A DNA stretch of 64,000 nt. Origin: JBGQAS01 sp963699305. Its GTDB lineage: Bacteria > Chloroflexota > Anaerolineae > Anaerolineales > Anaerolineaceae. Positions 37,581-44,788 of this stretch are shown piece by piece. The number at the start of each line of letters is the position of its first letter. Position 1 is the stretch's first letter. Position numbers and translations under genes: made by a program. The notes beneath the pieces were generated by a model. That model saw only the letters and a program-made list of their open reading frames with translations. It ran no database searches and was not told the DNA's origin. The DNA lies in contig OY969431.1 of NCBI GenBank assembly GCA_963699305.1, positions 1,860,001 through 1,924,000 of the forward strand, given 5' to 3'.

Positions 37581-37741
37581 TTTTCCACCGCAGACATCAA
37601 AGAACCCGGATGTAAAAAAGTGTCATCACGATGATTTACAAACCGATGGATTTCATTTTTTATTTTTTGAATATCGTTCATTATTTCACCGCCATCCTTG
37701 GGCTTTCTGGCGTTATTCCATCCGGAAGTCAATGATTCCAT
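37577..37741 (-). CDS. Possible small ORF between methyltransferase and nuclease genes
   Basis: A 54-codon ORF whose ATG (37741) is 2 nt after the methyltransferase stop and whose stop overlaps the nuclease ATG (ATGA). An internal ATG at 37681, after GGTGAAATA, would give 34 aa (MNDIQKIKNEIHRFVNHRDD...). The overlap is the main argument that it is translated. No family is recognised. It may simply be a spacer. Confidence 0.3.
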   Translation of the reverse strand: MESLTSGWNNARKPKDGGEIMNDIQKIKNEIHRFVNHRDDTFLHPGSLMSAVEK

Positions 37742-37743
37742 TC

Positions 37744-38603
37744 TTAAATTGGATAAGACCTTTTGCATTGCCGGCAACGGATTGCCCGTTGCCCCTCATT
37801 GAGATCCATCGAACCGCATTTAGGACATTTGAAGAATGCTTCCGGTGGAGCATCCGGCTTTTTGGTCATCAAGATGGATTTGGTAAATACGCTGGGAGAA
37901 TATTGGCAAAACGAACCCGTCCATTGTAAAGCACCATCCAGCCTGGCCAACGTACGGAGAGGAATATGACGTTTGAACCAGTCCGTGCGGAAGTGGCTGA
38001 CGGTCAGCGACCTTTGGATGGAAAAACCTTTTCCCCTTAGCCAATGGCGGATCGTCCTGGGATGAAAATCGAAGTTTAATTTTTCAAACTCCACCGGTTC
38101 CGGAGTAAATGGATTCCATTTCTGCCTTCCAAGTAAGAACCGTCCCACGGCTTTCAAATTTCGCTTGTTGGCAAATTCAAGGATAAATGCTGAATTCGTT
38201 TGCAGCACATTGGCTACCTGCTGCAGAGCAGCGGGAGCATCCGCCATATGATGGAGTGTGCGAATCATGGTGGCACTATCGAAGAGCGCGTCCACAAATG
38301 GCAGGTGGTAGATATCGGCTGCCACGAAGAGGAAGCGTTTTCCATCCCCCAACCGTTCCTGTGCCTGGGCAAGCTGTGTGGTGGAATAATCCAGCAGGAC
38401 AACGCGATCATACCCGGCATACCGGGGGGTGTTGCGTCCGGCACCGGCACCCAATTCCAGCAATAGCCTGCCTGTTTTTGGGAGCAATCGTTTTAATGCG
38501 ATCTCCTCAGCAGCATCCTCGTAGGCGCGACCGCCTTTTTCCCAAAAGGATTGCTGATAATCAGAGCCTTCATAGTTACAAACAGGGGGGAAGATTTCGG
38601 CAT
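37744..38603 (-). CDS. SAM-dependent methyltransferase with Trm112-like tail (frameshift in a C run)
   Basis: An about 286-aa Methyltransf_11 enzyme: SAM motif LLLELGAGAGRNTPRYAGYD, VVLLDYSTTQ and TMIRTLHHMAD, ending in a zinc-ribbon-like FKCPKCGSMDLNEGQ ... IRCRQCKRSYPI (Trm112-like). The long in-frame ORF has no start codon. The expected N-terminus (VCNYEGSDYQQSFWEKGGRAYE) is preceded, one frame off, by ATG CCG AAA TCT TCC at 38603. One extra C in the six-C run at 38585-38590 (plus-strand G run) would join MPKSS to this sequence. A TACAAT -10 box lies 6 nt before the ATG, directly after the SRP RNA terminator. Substrate unknown. Confidence 0.75.
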
Positions 38604-38609
38604 GTCTCT

Positions 38610-38615
38610 ATTGTA
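38610..38615 (-). promoter_or_regulatory. -10 box (TACAAT) of the methyltransferase gene
   Basis: Minus-strand TACAAT ends 6 nt before the ATG at 38603 and begins immediately beyond the U-tract of the SRP RNA gene. No -35 box; leaderless arrangement. Confidence 0.45.
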
Positions 38616-38618
38616 CAT

Positions 38619-38735
38619 AAAAAATGCGCCGGGCAGGTTTGCCGGCGGCGCCCAGAGTATCCTCCTTACCGATGCTTCCTCTCGGACCTGTCGGGGTTCG
38701 AAGGGCTCCGCCGCGCCGGTCCCACCCGGACGCAT
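38619..38735 (-). ncRNA. ffs: Bacterial signal recognition particle RNA (small SRP/4.5S type)
   Basis: Reading the minus strand, the universal domain IV hairpin is seen as CGACAGGTCCGAGAGGAAGC (asymmetric and symmetric loops with a GAGA tetraloop in place of GGAA). The RNA ends pair: 5' ATGCGTCCGGGTGG with 3' CCTGCCCGGCGCAT gives a 14-bp helix including G-U pairs; a second long helix follows (GGCGGAGCCC with GGGCGCCGCC). A run of six U closes the RNA. Length about 117 nt, with its own strong promoter. The conserved loop and the helix make this assignment firm. The end positions are approximate. Confidence 0.93.
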
Positions 38736-38739
38736 GGTA

Positions 38740-38768
38740 AGGATACCTTATCCACGATTGAATGTCAA
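38740..38768 (-). promoter_or_regulatory. Promoter of the SRP RNA gene
   Basis: Minus-strand TTGACA (38768-38763), 17-nt spacer, TATCCT (38745-38740). The RNA would start near 38735-38733, matching the predicted 5' end of the closing helix. Confidence 0.82.
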
Positions 38769-38779
38769 CAAAACAGAAA

Positions 38780-40057
38780 TTACGCCCAACCGAGGGCTGT
38801 AAAAACCTGCGGGAAGAACGTTGCAACGATAAGGATCAAAGCAAGGAGGATCAGAATGACCACCACAACCCAAGTGATGATGTTTAAAAATCCCTTGTTG
38901 ACATATTTGCCCATCAAGCGCTTGTCGTTGATCAATTTAAGCATCGCCAGCAGGATGACAGGCAGCAGGACCCCATTAAAGGTCTGACTGATCATCATGG
39001 CCTGAATGAGGGATTTTATGGGCAAGAGAACGATCAGAGCACCCAGAACGATCATGCCGGTGTAGATGCTGAAAAACACCGGAGCTTCCTTCCATTTATG
39101 ACTGACGCTGGATTCCCAACCGAATGCTTCGCATACGGTGTAGGAAGTGGAAAGCGGGAGGATGGCAGCGGAAAACAGGGATGCGTTCAGCAATCCCAAC
39201 GCGAACAACGTTGAGGCAAAACGCCCCGCCAGGGGACGCAACGCAATGGCGGCATTGGCTGCATCCACAATGTGGATGCCTTCCTTGAACAGCGTTGCAG
39301 CACACGCGATCACGATAAATGCTGCAACGAACACGGCAAAGATCGAACCGATAATCACATCGAGACGGGCATATTTATATTCATCCTTCATGATGCCTTT
39401 ATCCACGATGGAGGACTGTTGATAGAACTGCATCCAGGGGGCAATGGTTGTCCCGATGATGGTGACAAAGATGGTCACATACCCGGCATCAAAATGGAAG
39501 CTGGGGGAAATGAAGGCAGTACCGACTTCACCCCACGGCGGATTGGCAAGGAATCCTGAAATGACATATGCCAGGTAAATGGCGCTGGCAACCAGGAAGA
39601 TCCGCTCAACGGATTTGTAATTCCCCTTGACGATCAATAACCATACAAGCACTGCAGCTATCGGCACAGAGATGTATTTGCTGATCCCAAATATCTCCAT
39701 ACTGGCAGCCACACCGGCGAACTCGCTGACCGTATTGGCAAGGTTGACAAATAACAGCAAAGCCAAAACGAGGGAGGTAATGCGCACTCCCAGGCTTTCG
39801 CGCATCAGGTCTGCCAGTCCCTTACCCGTGATGACTCCCAGCCTTGCGCTCATTTCCTGCACGATGATGAGCGCAATAACGACAAAGGGAAGCATCCACA
39901 GCAGGGTATAGCCGTAATGTGCACCGGCTACGGAATAGGTGGTGATTCCACCGGCGTCGTTATCCACGTTGGCGGTGATGATGCCCGGACCGATGACTGC
40001 AAGCATCAAGCCCAAGCGCAGACGTAGCGGTTTAGTGCGTTTCCAGAAAGTGGACAT
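38780..40057 (-). CDS. NRAMP-family metal transporter, probable Mg2+ type (NRMT)
   Basis: A 425-aa protein with about 11 membrane helices. It aligns with NRAMP helices 1 and 6, but the substrate site differs: the DPGN motif is DAGG (residues 34-37) and the helix-6 MPH is APW (residues 206-208), so the Met that coordinates Mn/Fe is Ala and the Asn is Gly. As I recall, loss of that Met characterises NRMT magnesium transporters. The gene is 19 nt downstream of a soluble MgtE_N-CBS protein, which supports Mg2+ transport. The exact metal is not proven by sequence. Confidence 0.85.
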   Translation of the reverse strand: MSTFWKRTKPLRLRLGLMLAVIGPGIITANVDNDAGGITTYSVAGAHYGYTLLWMLPFVVIALIIVQEMSARLGVITGKGLADLMRESLGVRITSLVLALLLFVNLANTVSEFAGVAASMEIFGISKYISVPIAAVLVWLLIVKGNYKSVERIFLVASAIYLAYVISGFLANPPWGEVGTAFISPSFHFDAGYVTIFVTIIGTTIAPWMQFYQQSSIVDKGIMKDEYKYARLDVIIGSIFAVFVAAFIVIACAATLFKEGIHIVDAANAAIALRPLAGRFASTLFALGLLNASLFSAAILPLSTSYTVCEAFGWESSVSHKWKEAPVFFSIYTGMIVLGALIVLLPIKSLIQAMMISQTFNGVLLPVILLAMLKLINDKRLMGKYVNKGFLNIITWVVVVILILLALILIVATFFPQVFTALGWA

Positions 40058-40076
40058 GATTACCCTCGACCTAATT

Positions 40077-41336
40077 TTAGTGATAGAACTTTGGCAAACG
40101 CTTCTTCCATGCCGTGGGGATCACTTTATCCAGGGCATCATCTGCTGTGACGATACCGAGAATTTTTTTCTGATCATCGACTACCGGCACCGCCAGGAGA
40201 TTGTACTTGGCAATAACCTGGGCAACTTCATGCTGGGATGTTTTAGGAGAAACCGCGACCACCCTATCGTTCATAAACTTTTTTACGGGAGCGCTTGGCT
40301 GAGCAAGCACCAACTCCATCAATGTAACAACCCCGGTGAGCTTGCCTTTATCCGTCACATACACGTTGTAGATCGTTTCCACTTCAGAGACAATGCGGCG
40401 CAACCGGTTGACAATTTCCGCAGCCGTGGTGTGCGAAGGCACTGAAACGAAATCTGTATTCATGATGCCACCAGCGGAACTTTCGGGATAGGCCAGCAGT
40501 TTTTGCACATCCTTAGCTTCGTCCGGCTCCATCAACTTGATGATCTCCTTGCTGCGCTCCTTGGGCAGTTCCGCCAGCAAGTCTGCTGCCTCATCGGGGG
40601 ACATTTCTTCCAGCACATCCGCGACGCGTTCGTTGGGGAATTCTTCGATCAGGCTCGCCTGGAACTCCGGCTCCACCTCTTCGAGGGTATCCGCCATGGT
40701 TTCATCATCCAGCTTTTGCAGCAGCCGGGAGCCTTCCTGGCGGCTCAGGTCGCTGAGCAATTCCGCCAAATCTGCAGGGTGCAAATCTGCCATTTTTTCA
40801 CCTGGAACTTTAAGGCGCATGGATTGATCATTTTCGAGCAGCTCCACTGCGTCCCAGGAGATGCTGCCCAACTCGACACTGGTTTGCTTTTTCTTCTTTT
40901 TCTTAAAAATACCTCCGAGATACGGCAATCCAAGGCGGCGCATCAAGCCGGCTGTGGAAATATCCACATTGGCGAGGTAAATGTTGCCGTTCACGCGTGC
41001 CAGTTCCACATCGTTCACGCGCACCACGCGCACGCCATTAACATCGATGATCTGCTTATCGAGCACATCCCGCACTAGGAAAATATCATGTTTGTGCACT
41101 TTGTACGATTTGACATCCTCCCATTTTTTGTTCAACGGGATGATGTTCGTTGCCAAAACACCTACATCGGTCAGCGGGATATAAAAAGGCTTTTTCTGAA
41201 TCTTTACCTCGATGGCAATCACCTGCGGATGGGGCATCTTTTCTTTGTGGATGGCGATCATCTCATCGATCTTGCCCACCTTTTTCCCGTCGCAATCAAC
41301 GACCAGTTTTCCCAACACTTCACTGATGTATGGCAT
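40077..41336 (-). CDS. PRC-barrel, MgtE_N and CBS domain protein lacking the membrane domain
   Basis: A 419-aa soluble protein: two PRC-barrel-like segments (residues 1-65 and 75-125), a KKKKKK linker near 145, an MgtE_N superhelix (about 165-285, repeats such as HPADLAELLSDL, FPNERVADVLEEM and SPDEAADLLAEL) and a CBS pair (about 290-410). In the MgtE channel these parts sense Mg2+, but the C-terminal channel helices are absent here. It probably gates or senses for the adjacent NRAMP transporter (inference). It follows a long leader with a hairpin. Confidence 0.88.
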   Translation of the reverse strand: MPYISEVLGKLVVDCDGKKVGKIDEMIAIHKEKMPHPQVIAIEVKIQKKPFYIPLTDVGVLATNIIPLNKKWEDVKSYKVHKHDIFLVRDVLDKQIIDVNGVRVVRVNDVELARVNGNIYLANVDISTAGLMRRLGLPYLGGIFKKKKKKQTSVELGSISWDAVELLENDQSMRLKVPGEKMADLHPADLAELLSDLSRQEGSRLLQKLDDETMADTLEEVEPEFQASLIEEFPNERVADVLEEMSPDEAADLLAELPKERSKEIIKLMEPDEAKDVQKLLAYPESSAGGIMNTDFVSVPSHTTAAEIVNRLRRIVSEVETIYNVYVTDKGKLTGVVTLMELVLAQPSAPVKKFMNDRVVAVSPKTSQHEVAQVIAKYNLLAVPVVDDQKKILGIVTADDALDKVIPTAWKKRLPKFYH

Positions 41337-41382
41337 CGTTCACCTCTGCAAATAAAGTTTTTCCCAACGAGCAACAAACAAA

Positions 41383-41417
41383 AACCGCCGGCGGTGCAGA
41401 AGGACCATCCAGCGGTT
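41383..41417 (-). terminator. Attenuator-like hairpin in the leader of the MgtE_N-CBS gene
   Basis: On the minus strand AACCGCTGG (41417-41409), a 17-nt loop and CCGGCGGTT (41391-41383), a 9-bp stem with one G-U pair, running into TTTTTGTTTG. It lies about 45 nt before the start codon at 41336 and after the small leader ORF, so it can end transcription inside the leader. Antiterminator pairing was not worked out. Confidence 0.65.
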
Positions 41418-41446
41418 AACCGGTGAGGATCAGACAGCCTGAGGGT

Positions 41447-41578
41447 TCACCCATCAAGCTGATTCCTTCTGCAGGGTTCCTTGAGGGAACCCGTCTTGTA
41501 AAAAAACGCAACAAACCATCCCCTGTTGCCGGGCAATAGAGGCACTTCGTCGGTATTGTTGGCGGATTCAATCTGCAT
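41447..41578 (-). CDS. Possible 43-codon leader ORF upstream of the Mg transport operon
   Basis: The ORF starts with ATG at 41578, 5 nt after GGAG (41587-41584), and ends at TGA 41449-41447. The peptide reads MQIESANNTDEVPLLPGNRG followed by WFVAFFYKTGSLKEPCRRNQLDG. It lies between a strong promoter and the attenuator hairpin. A hairpin AGCAGGA-N6-TCCTGCT (41588-41607) sits just upstream of the ribosome site and could hide it. It may be a regulatory leader peptide of the mgtL type, or the region may be an unrecognised riboswitch. No family is known. Confidence 0.4.
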   Translation of the reverse strand: MQIESANNTDEVPLLPGNRGWFVAFFYKTGSLKEPCRRNQLDG

Positions 41579-41613
41579 ATTTTCTCCAGCAGGATTTCCT
41601 TCCTGCTCGTCTG

Positions 41614-41642
41614 ATTTTAGTTACTTCATGCTCAACTGTCAA
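41614..41642 (-). promoter_or_regulatory. Promoter of the MgtE_N-CBS/NRAMP operon
   Basis: Minus-strand TTGACA (41642-41637), 17-nt spacer, TAAAAT (41619-41614). Transcription would start near 41607, giving a leader of about 270 nt before the gene at 41336. With the leader ORF and hairpin this accounts for most of the 427-nt gap 41337-41763. Confidence 0.82.
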
Positions 41643-41718
41643 GAATTTGGATGAAAAACTTTTTCCAGCAAGTTCACTAAGGATGAATAATCTATCGAAG
41701 GTTGCGTTTTCATCATTA

Positions 41719-41747
41719 TTGACCAACCTCCTAAAGAATCATATACT
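41719..41747 (+). promoter_or_regulatory. Promoter of the terpenoid-cyclase-fold gene
   Basis: TTGACC (41719-41724), 17-nt spacer, TATACT (41742-41747). Transcription would start near 41754, about 10 nt before an ATG at 41764. It is divergent from the Mg transport promoter. Confidence 0.65.
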
Positions 41748-41763
41748 GTGTTGAAAATAAAAA

Positions 41764-42744
41764 ATGGTTAATGTATTTCGGAAGTCTACTTCCCATGATA
41801 ATAATCCGCTACATTATGAAAGGTTCACAATGCAAGGTTGGCAAAAGTATCTGAATCACGATCCACTTCCCTGGTTGCTTGAACCTGAAAACCCATCCGT
41901 TCGTTACTGGACACTCATCGACATTCTCGACCTCCCTGCAAACGATCCTGAAGTACAACAATCCCGTGTTGCCATCAACCAGCAACCATTCGTGGAGGAG
42001 TTATTCGCCCTTCAGCATCCAGAAGGTTACTGGGGTGACGATGAAACCAAGCCATATACCGCACAAGGGGCCGTAACTGTACTGGCTTTGTTGCACATGT
42101 TGGGCGTCACCCCCGACAAACGCACCACGGATGGTTGCGACTCCTTGCTCCGGTTCTGCCAGTATGAAAGCGGCGGTTTTTCTCTGATCAAGAAACAACG
42201 CAGCGGCATTTTCCCATGTACTACCGGTGAGCATCTTCCCACTCTGGTGTACTTTGGTTCGGGAGACGACCCGCGTGTGCAAACCGCATTCTCCTTTCTC
42301 ATTGAAGATATGTCATCCGATAATGCATTCGATTGCGGACGTTACCAGCATCGAGAGTGTTTATGGGGTGCCATCGCATCGCTCAATGGCATGGCTGTGC
42401 TCCCAACCAGCCTGCAATCGGTGCAGTCCAGGCGCGTGGTGGAACGCATGGCAAATGCCTTGCTGGACACCACGTACGACTTTAAAGGTGAGCACAGGCG
42501 ATGGCTCACTTTTGGCGTTCCACGCGTTTGGGATTTACTCAGTGCGCTAAACGCTCTTTCGTTGAATGGTTACGCACATGACGCACGGTTCATGCCTTTA
42601 TTTAGACTATTACTTGAACGACAGGATGACCAGGGACGATGGTTATGCGGTTCTGTCTCGCACACCTGGCCGATTGAAAAACAAAATCGACCCAGTAAAT
42701 GGGTCACGCTGGATGCATTGAGGGTAATAAAACAAGCAGGATAG
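41764..42744 (+). CDS. Prenyltransferase/squalene-cyclase-fold protein of unknown function
   Basis: A 326-aa protein with alpha/alpha-toroid repeats (SVRYWTLIDILDL, FALQHPEGYWGDD, LLRFCQYESGGFSLIK, LLERQDDQGRWLCG), resembling terpenoid-cyclase/protein-prenyltransferase repeats with QW-like elements. The DxDD acid motif of squalene-hopene cyclase is not seen, so cyclase activity is unlikely. An in-frame ATG at 41830 preceded by AAAGG is an alternative start (304 aa); the promoter spacing fits 41764 equally well. No neighbour explains the role. Confidence 0.6.
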   Translation: MVNVFRKSTSHDNNPLHYERFTMQGWQKYLNHDPLPWLLEPENPSVRYWTLIDILDLPANDPEVQQSRVAINQQPFVEELFALQHPEGYWGDDETKPYTAQGAVTVLALLHMLGVTPDKRTTDGCDSLLRFCQYESGGFSLIKKQRSGIFPCTTGEHLPTLVYFGSGDDPRVQTAFSFLIEDMSSDNAFDCGRYQHRECLWGAIASLNGMAVLPTSLQSVQSRRVVERMANALLDTTYDFKGEHRRWLTFGVPRVWDLLSALNALSLNGYAHDARFMPLFRLLLERQDDQGRWLCGSVSHTWPIEKQNRPSKWVTLDALRVIKQAG

Positions 42745-42792
42745 AACGGGAAAGAATACACGAGCTCGCAGGTATATATCCAACGTATGGGT

Positions 42793-43518
42793 CTATTCCC
42801 TATAAACGGAATTTTGCCAAAGTTTCTCCAAGGTTTCCTCAAGCGCTTTTCCTAAAGGCTCCCCGGCATGGGTCGTGAGATCGGTGCGATTGTCAAAGAC
42901 AACATAAGGTACTTTTTCTCCGCCCAGTGCAACAAAACGAGGATCATTTGCGCAGACCTCCTGCCAGTCGACATCCTTATACAAGCGCTCCATCTTTTCA
43001 TCGCTTAATGCATGCTGAAGAATGGAATCCGGTTTTTCGGGGTTAAAACGCGCACGATTCTTTCGGAGGGATTCTTCATAAGGCACGTCTACATACAAGA
43101 TGGCGGCATGACGGGCAAATTCAGAGCTGAGATGTTTGAAAGCACTGGCATATCCGCCGTGCTCGAATCCGCGCGAGAATTCGACCAGGGTGGTGTATTG
43201 TTGATGATGACCGGGATCATCGCGCACTTTTTTTGCATAATCCTTGTCGATGCGTTCGATTAGAACATCCCAAAGGTAAGGATAAAGGAAATATCCTTTG
43301 GCATCCGAATGGAGCCTGGGTTTCCCCATGCGTTCAAGGATCTCATCTTCTTCGAACCACGTCCACAGCATGGGGAAATCATCGAGCTCATCGATTTCAC
43401 CGATGTGGAACCGCCGGGTTCTTTCTTCCAGAGGTGTGTGCTTGAGATAATGGATAATCTCACTTTTTCCTGCTGCCGGGCGGGCGAGTAGTAGAAGGAT
43501 ATCAAAGGTATTTTTCAT
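42793..43518 (-). CDS. P-loop NTPase of unknown function
   Basis: A 241-aa protein with an N-terminal P-loop LLLLARPAAGKSEIIHYL. It resembles small-molecule kinases: a DIDELDD-like acidic segment (GEIDELDDFPMLWTWFE), AAILYVDVPYEESLRKNRARFN (lid-like basic helix), and VVFDNRTDL near the end. The upstream ATG at 43566 adds 16 unlikely residues; the ATG at 43518 has AAGGAAA 9 nt before it. Substrate unknown. It is divergent from the PLDc_N/ABC operon and shares its regulatory region. Confidence 0.65.
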   Translation of the reverse strand: MKNTFDILLLLARPAAGKSEIIHYLKHTPLEERTRRFHIGEIDELDDFPMLWTWFEEDEILERMGKPRLHSDAKGYFLYPYLWDVLIERIDKDYAKKVRDDPGHHQQYTTLVEFSRGFEHGGYASAFKHLSSEFARHAAILYVDVPYEESLRKNRARFNPEKPDSILQHALSDEKMERLYKDVDWQEVCANDPRFVALGGEKVPYVVFDNRTDLTTHAGEPLGKALEETLEKLWQNSVYRE

Positions 43519-43540
43519 GGGTAATGTTTCCTTACGGTTA

Positions 43541-43609
43541 ATTATATGGTCAGGACCATTATTCAATAGAACTAATGATGATTCATTCTATTGATGTGCG
43601 ATGTATAAT
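43541..43609. promoter_or_regulatory. Divergent promoter region with two palindromes
   Basis: Minus-strand TATAAT (43546-43541) serves the P-loop gene; plus-strand TATAAT (43604-43609) serves the PLDc_N/ABC operon. Between them lie ATGGTC-AG-GACCAT (43546-43559) and the 9-bp inverted repeat TCAATAGAA (43563-43571) with TTCTATTGA (43586-43594). The positions fit operators for one or more regulators, possibly repressing both directions. Confidence 0.6.
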
Positions 43610-43643
43610 TCCAATGTTAAATTTTGTAAAGCGGAGGTTTCAC

Positions 43644-43847
43644 ATGAAAGGTACCGATTTTATTACCAAATATTTACCATTAATCATCCCTTTGGTGGTC
43701 GTCCAACTGGGACTCATGGTCTATTGTCTCATCGATCTCGCAAAGCGGGAAAAAACCAAAGGTCCCAAATGGCTTTGGGCGATCGTAGTGATACTGGGTG
43801 AGTTGATCGGACCGGTGATCTATCTGTTATTTGGGCGTGACGAATGA
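43644..43847 (+). CDS. PLDc_N-like small membrane protein
   Basis: A 67-aa protein with two membrane helices (about residues 11-31 and 43-62) and the motifs LIDLAKREKTKGPKWLWAIVV and GPVIYLLFGRDE, typical of the phospholipase-D N-terminal (PLDc_N) family. Function unknown. GGAGG 6 nt before the ATG at 43644 sets the start. Its stop overlaps the ABC ATPase start, so it begins the exporter operon. Confidence 0.8.
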   Translation: MKGTDFITKYLPLIIPLVVVQLGLMVYCLIDLAKREKTKGPKWLWAIVVILGELIGPVIYLLFGRDE

Positions 43848-44788
43848 ACGCTGCCATCCGCACGGAAAAATTACAAAAGCGTTTTGGTTCCGTCAAAGCA
43901 CTGAATGGATTGACACTTACCGTGGATTATGGGACCGTATTTGGGTTCCTGGGTCCCAACGGAGCCGGTAAAACCACCACCATCCGCATGCTTACCGGGC
44001 TTTCGCATCCGAGCGGGGGAAAAGCGTGGGTGGCTGGGATGGACATCCGTCAGTCCGCCAAAGTCGCCAACCGCATTGGCTACCTTCCCGAGGAACCGGC
44101 TTTTTACAACTGGATGACGCCGGTGGAATACCTTGATCATATCGGGCGGATCTTTGGTTTGAAATCCATCGAACGCAACCAACGCTCCAAGGAATTGTTG
44201 GAAAAAGTTGACCTGTCAAGCGTAAAAAAACGGCGCATCGGCGGATTCTCACGTGGGATGCGGCAACGCCTTGGTCTGGCGCAGGCTCTGGTGAACAAAC
44301 CCGAAGTATTGTTCCTGGATGAGCCGGTTTCTGCGCTCGATCCCGCGGGACGCAAAGAGGTATTGGAAATGATCACTGATTTAAGGGGGCAGTGCGCCGT
44401 TTTCATGTCCACGCATATCCTGGCGGACGTGGAGCGCATCTGCGACTCGGTCGGCATCATCAATAAAGGCAGGCTGATCGTGGAGGCGCGCCAGGATGAA
44501 CTGATGAGCCGTTATTCCGTTCCCGCCTTTGAAGTGGAGGTGGATCCCGGTACCGAACATCAGCTTAAAAGTTGGCTGAAAGGCTTGAGCCGGAATAAAT
44601 GGTACAAAACTGCAACAACCGAAGGGACCAGAGCCCGCATTATTGTCAAAGATATGACCGCGGCAAGGCAGGTGCTGATGGCACAGGCAGTTGTTTCCGG
44701 GTTGATGTTGCGTCGGATTGAAATCGTTACACCAACGCTTGAGGATGTGTTCCTGGAACTGGTGAACGGAAAGGGAGGTGCAAAATGA
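43844..44788 (+). CDS. ABC-2-type transporter ATPase
   Basis: A 314-aa ATPase with Walker A GPNGAGKT (37-44), signature FSRGMRQRLG (instead of LSGGQ; about residue 140), Walker B VLFLDEPVSALDP, and a C-terminal extension of about 90 aa after the ATPase core. The gene overlaps the small membrane protein (4 nt) and the permease gene (4 nt), so all three are coexpressed. Substrate unknown. Confidence 0.92.
   Translation: MNAAIRTEKLQKRFGSVKALNGLTLTVDYGTVFGFLGPNGAGKTTTIRMLTGLSHPSGGKAWVAGMDIRQSAKVANRIGYLPEEPAFYNWMTPVEYLDHIGRIFGLKSIERNQRSKELLEKVDLSSVKKRRIGGFSRGMRQRLGLAQALVNKPEVLFLDEPVSALDPAGRKEVLEMITDLRGQCAVFMSTHILADVERICDSVGIINKGRLIVEARQDELMSRYSVPAFEVEVDPGTEHQLKSWLKGLSRNKWYKTATTEGTRARIIVKDMTAARQVLMAQAVVSGLMLRRIEIVTPTLEDVFLELVNGKGGAK

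Noticed and set aside
38493..38735. An 80-codon minus-strand ORF covering the SRP RNA
   Set aside because: It reads through the RNA stem and terminator; only its part after 38603 (MPKSS) belongs to a gene, by frameshift.
38187..38987. A 266-codon plus-strand ORF opposite the SRP RNA and methyltransferase
   Set aside because: It runs antisense through the SRP RNA and the conserved methyltransferase and its product (rich in Arg, Pro, His) has no family features.
41337..41607. M-box, Mn (yybP-ykoY) or c-di-AMP (ydaO) riboswitch in the Mg transport leader
   Set aside because: The conserved core sequences of these classes as I know them are not found; a covariance search was not possible.
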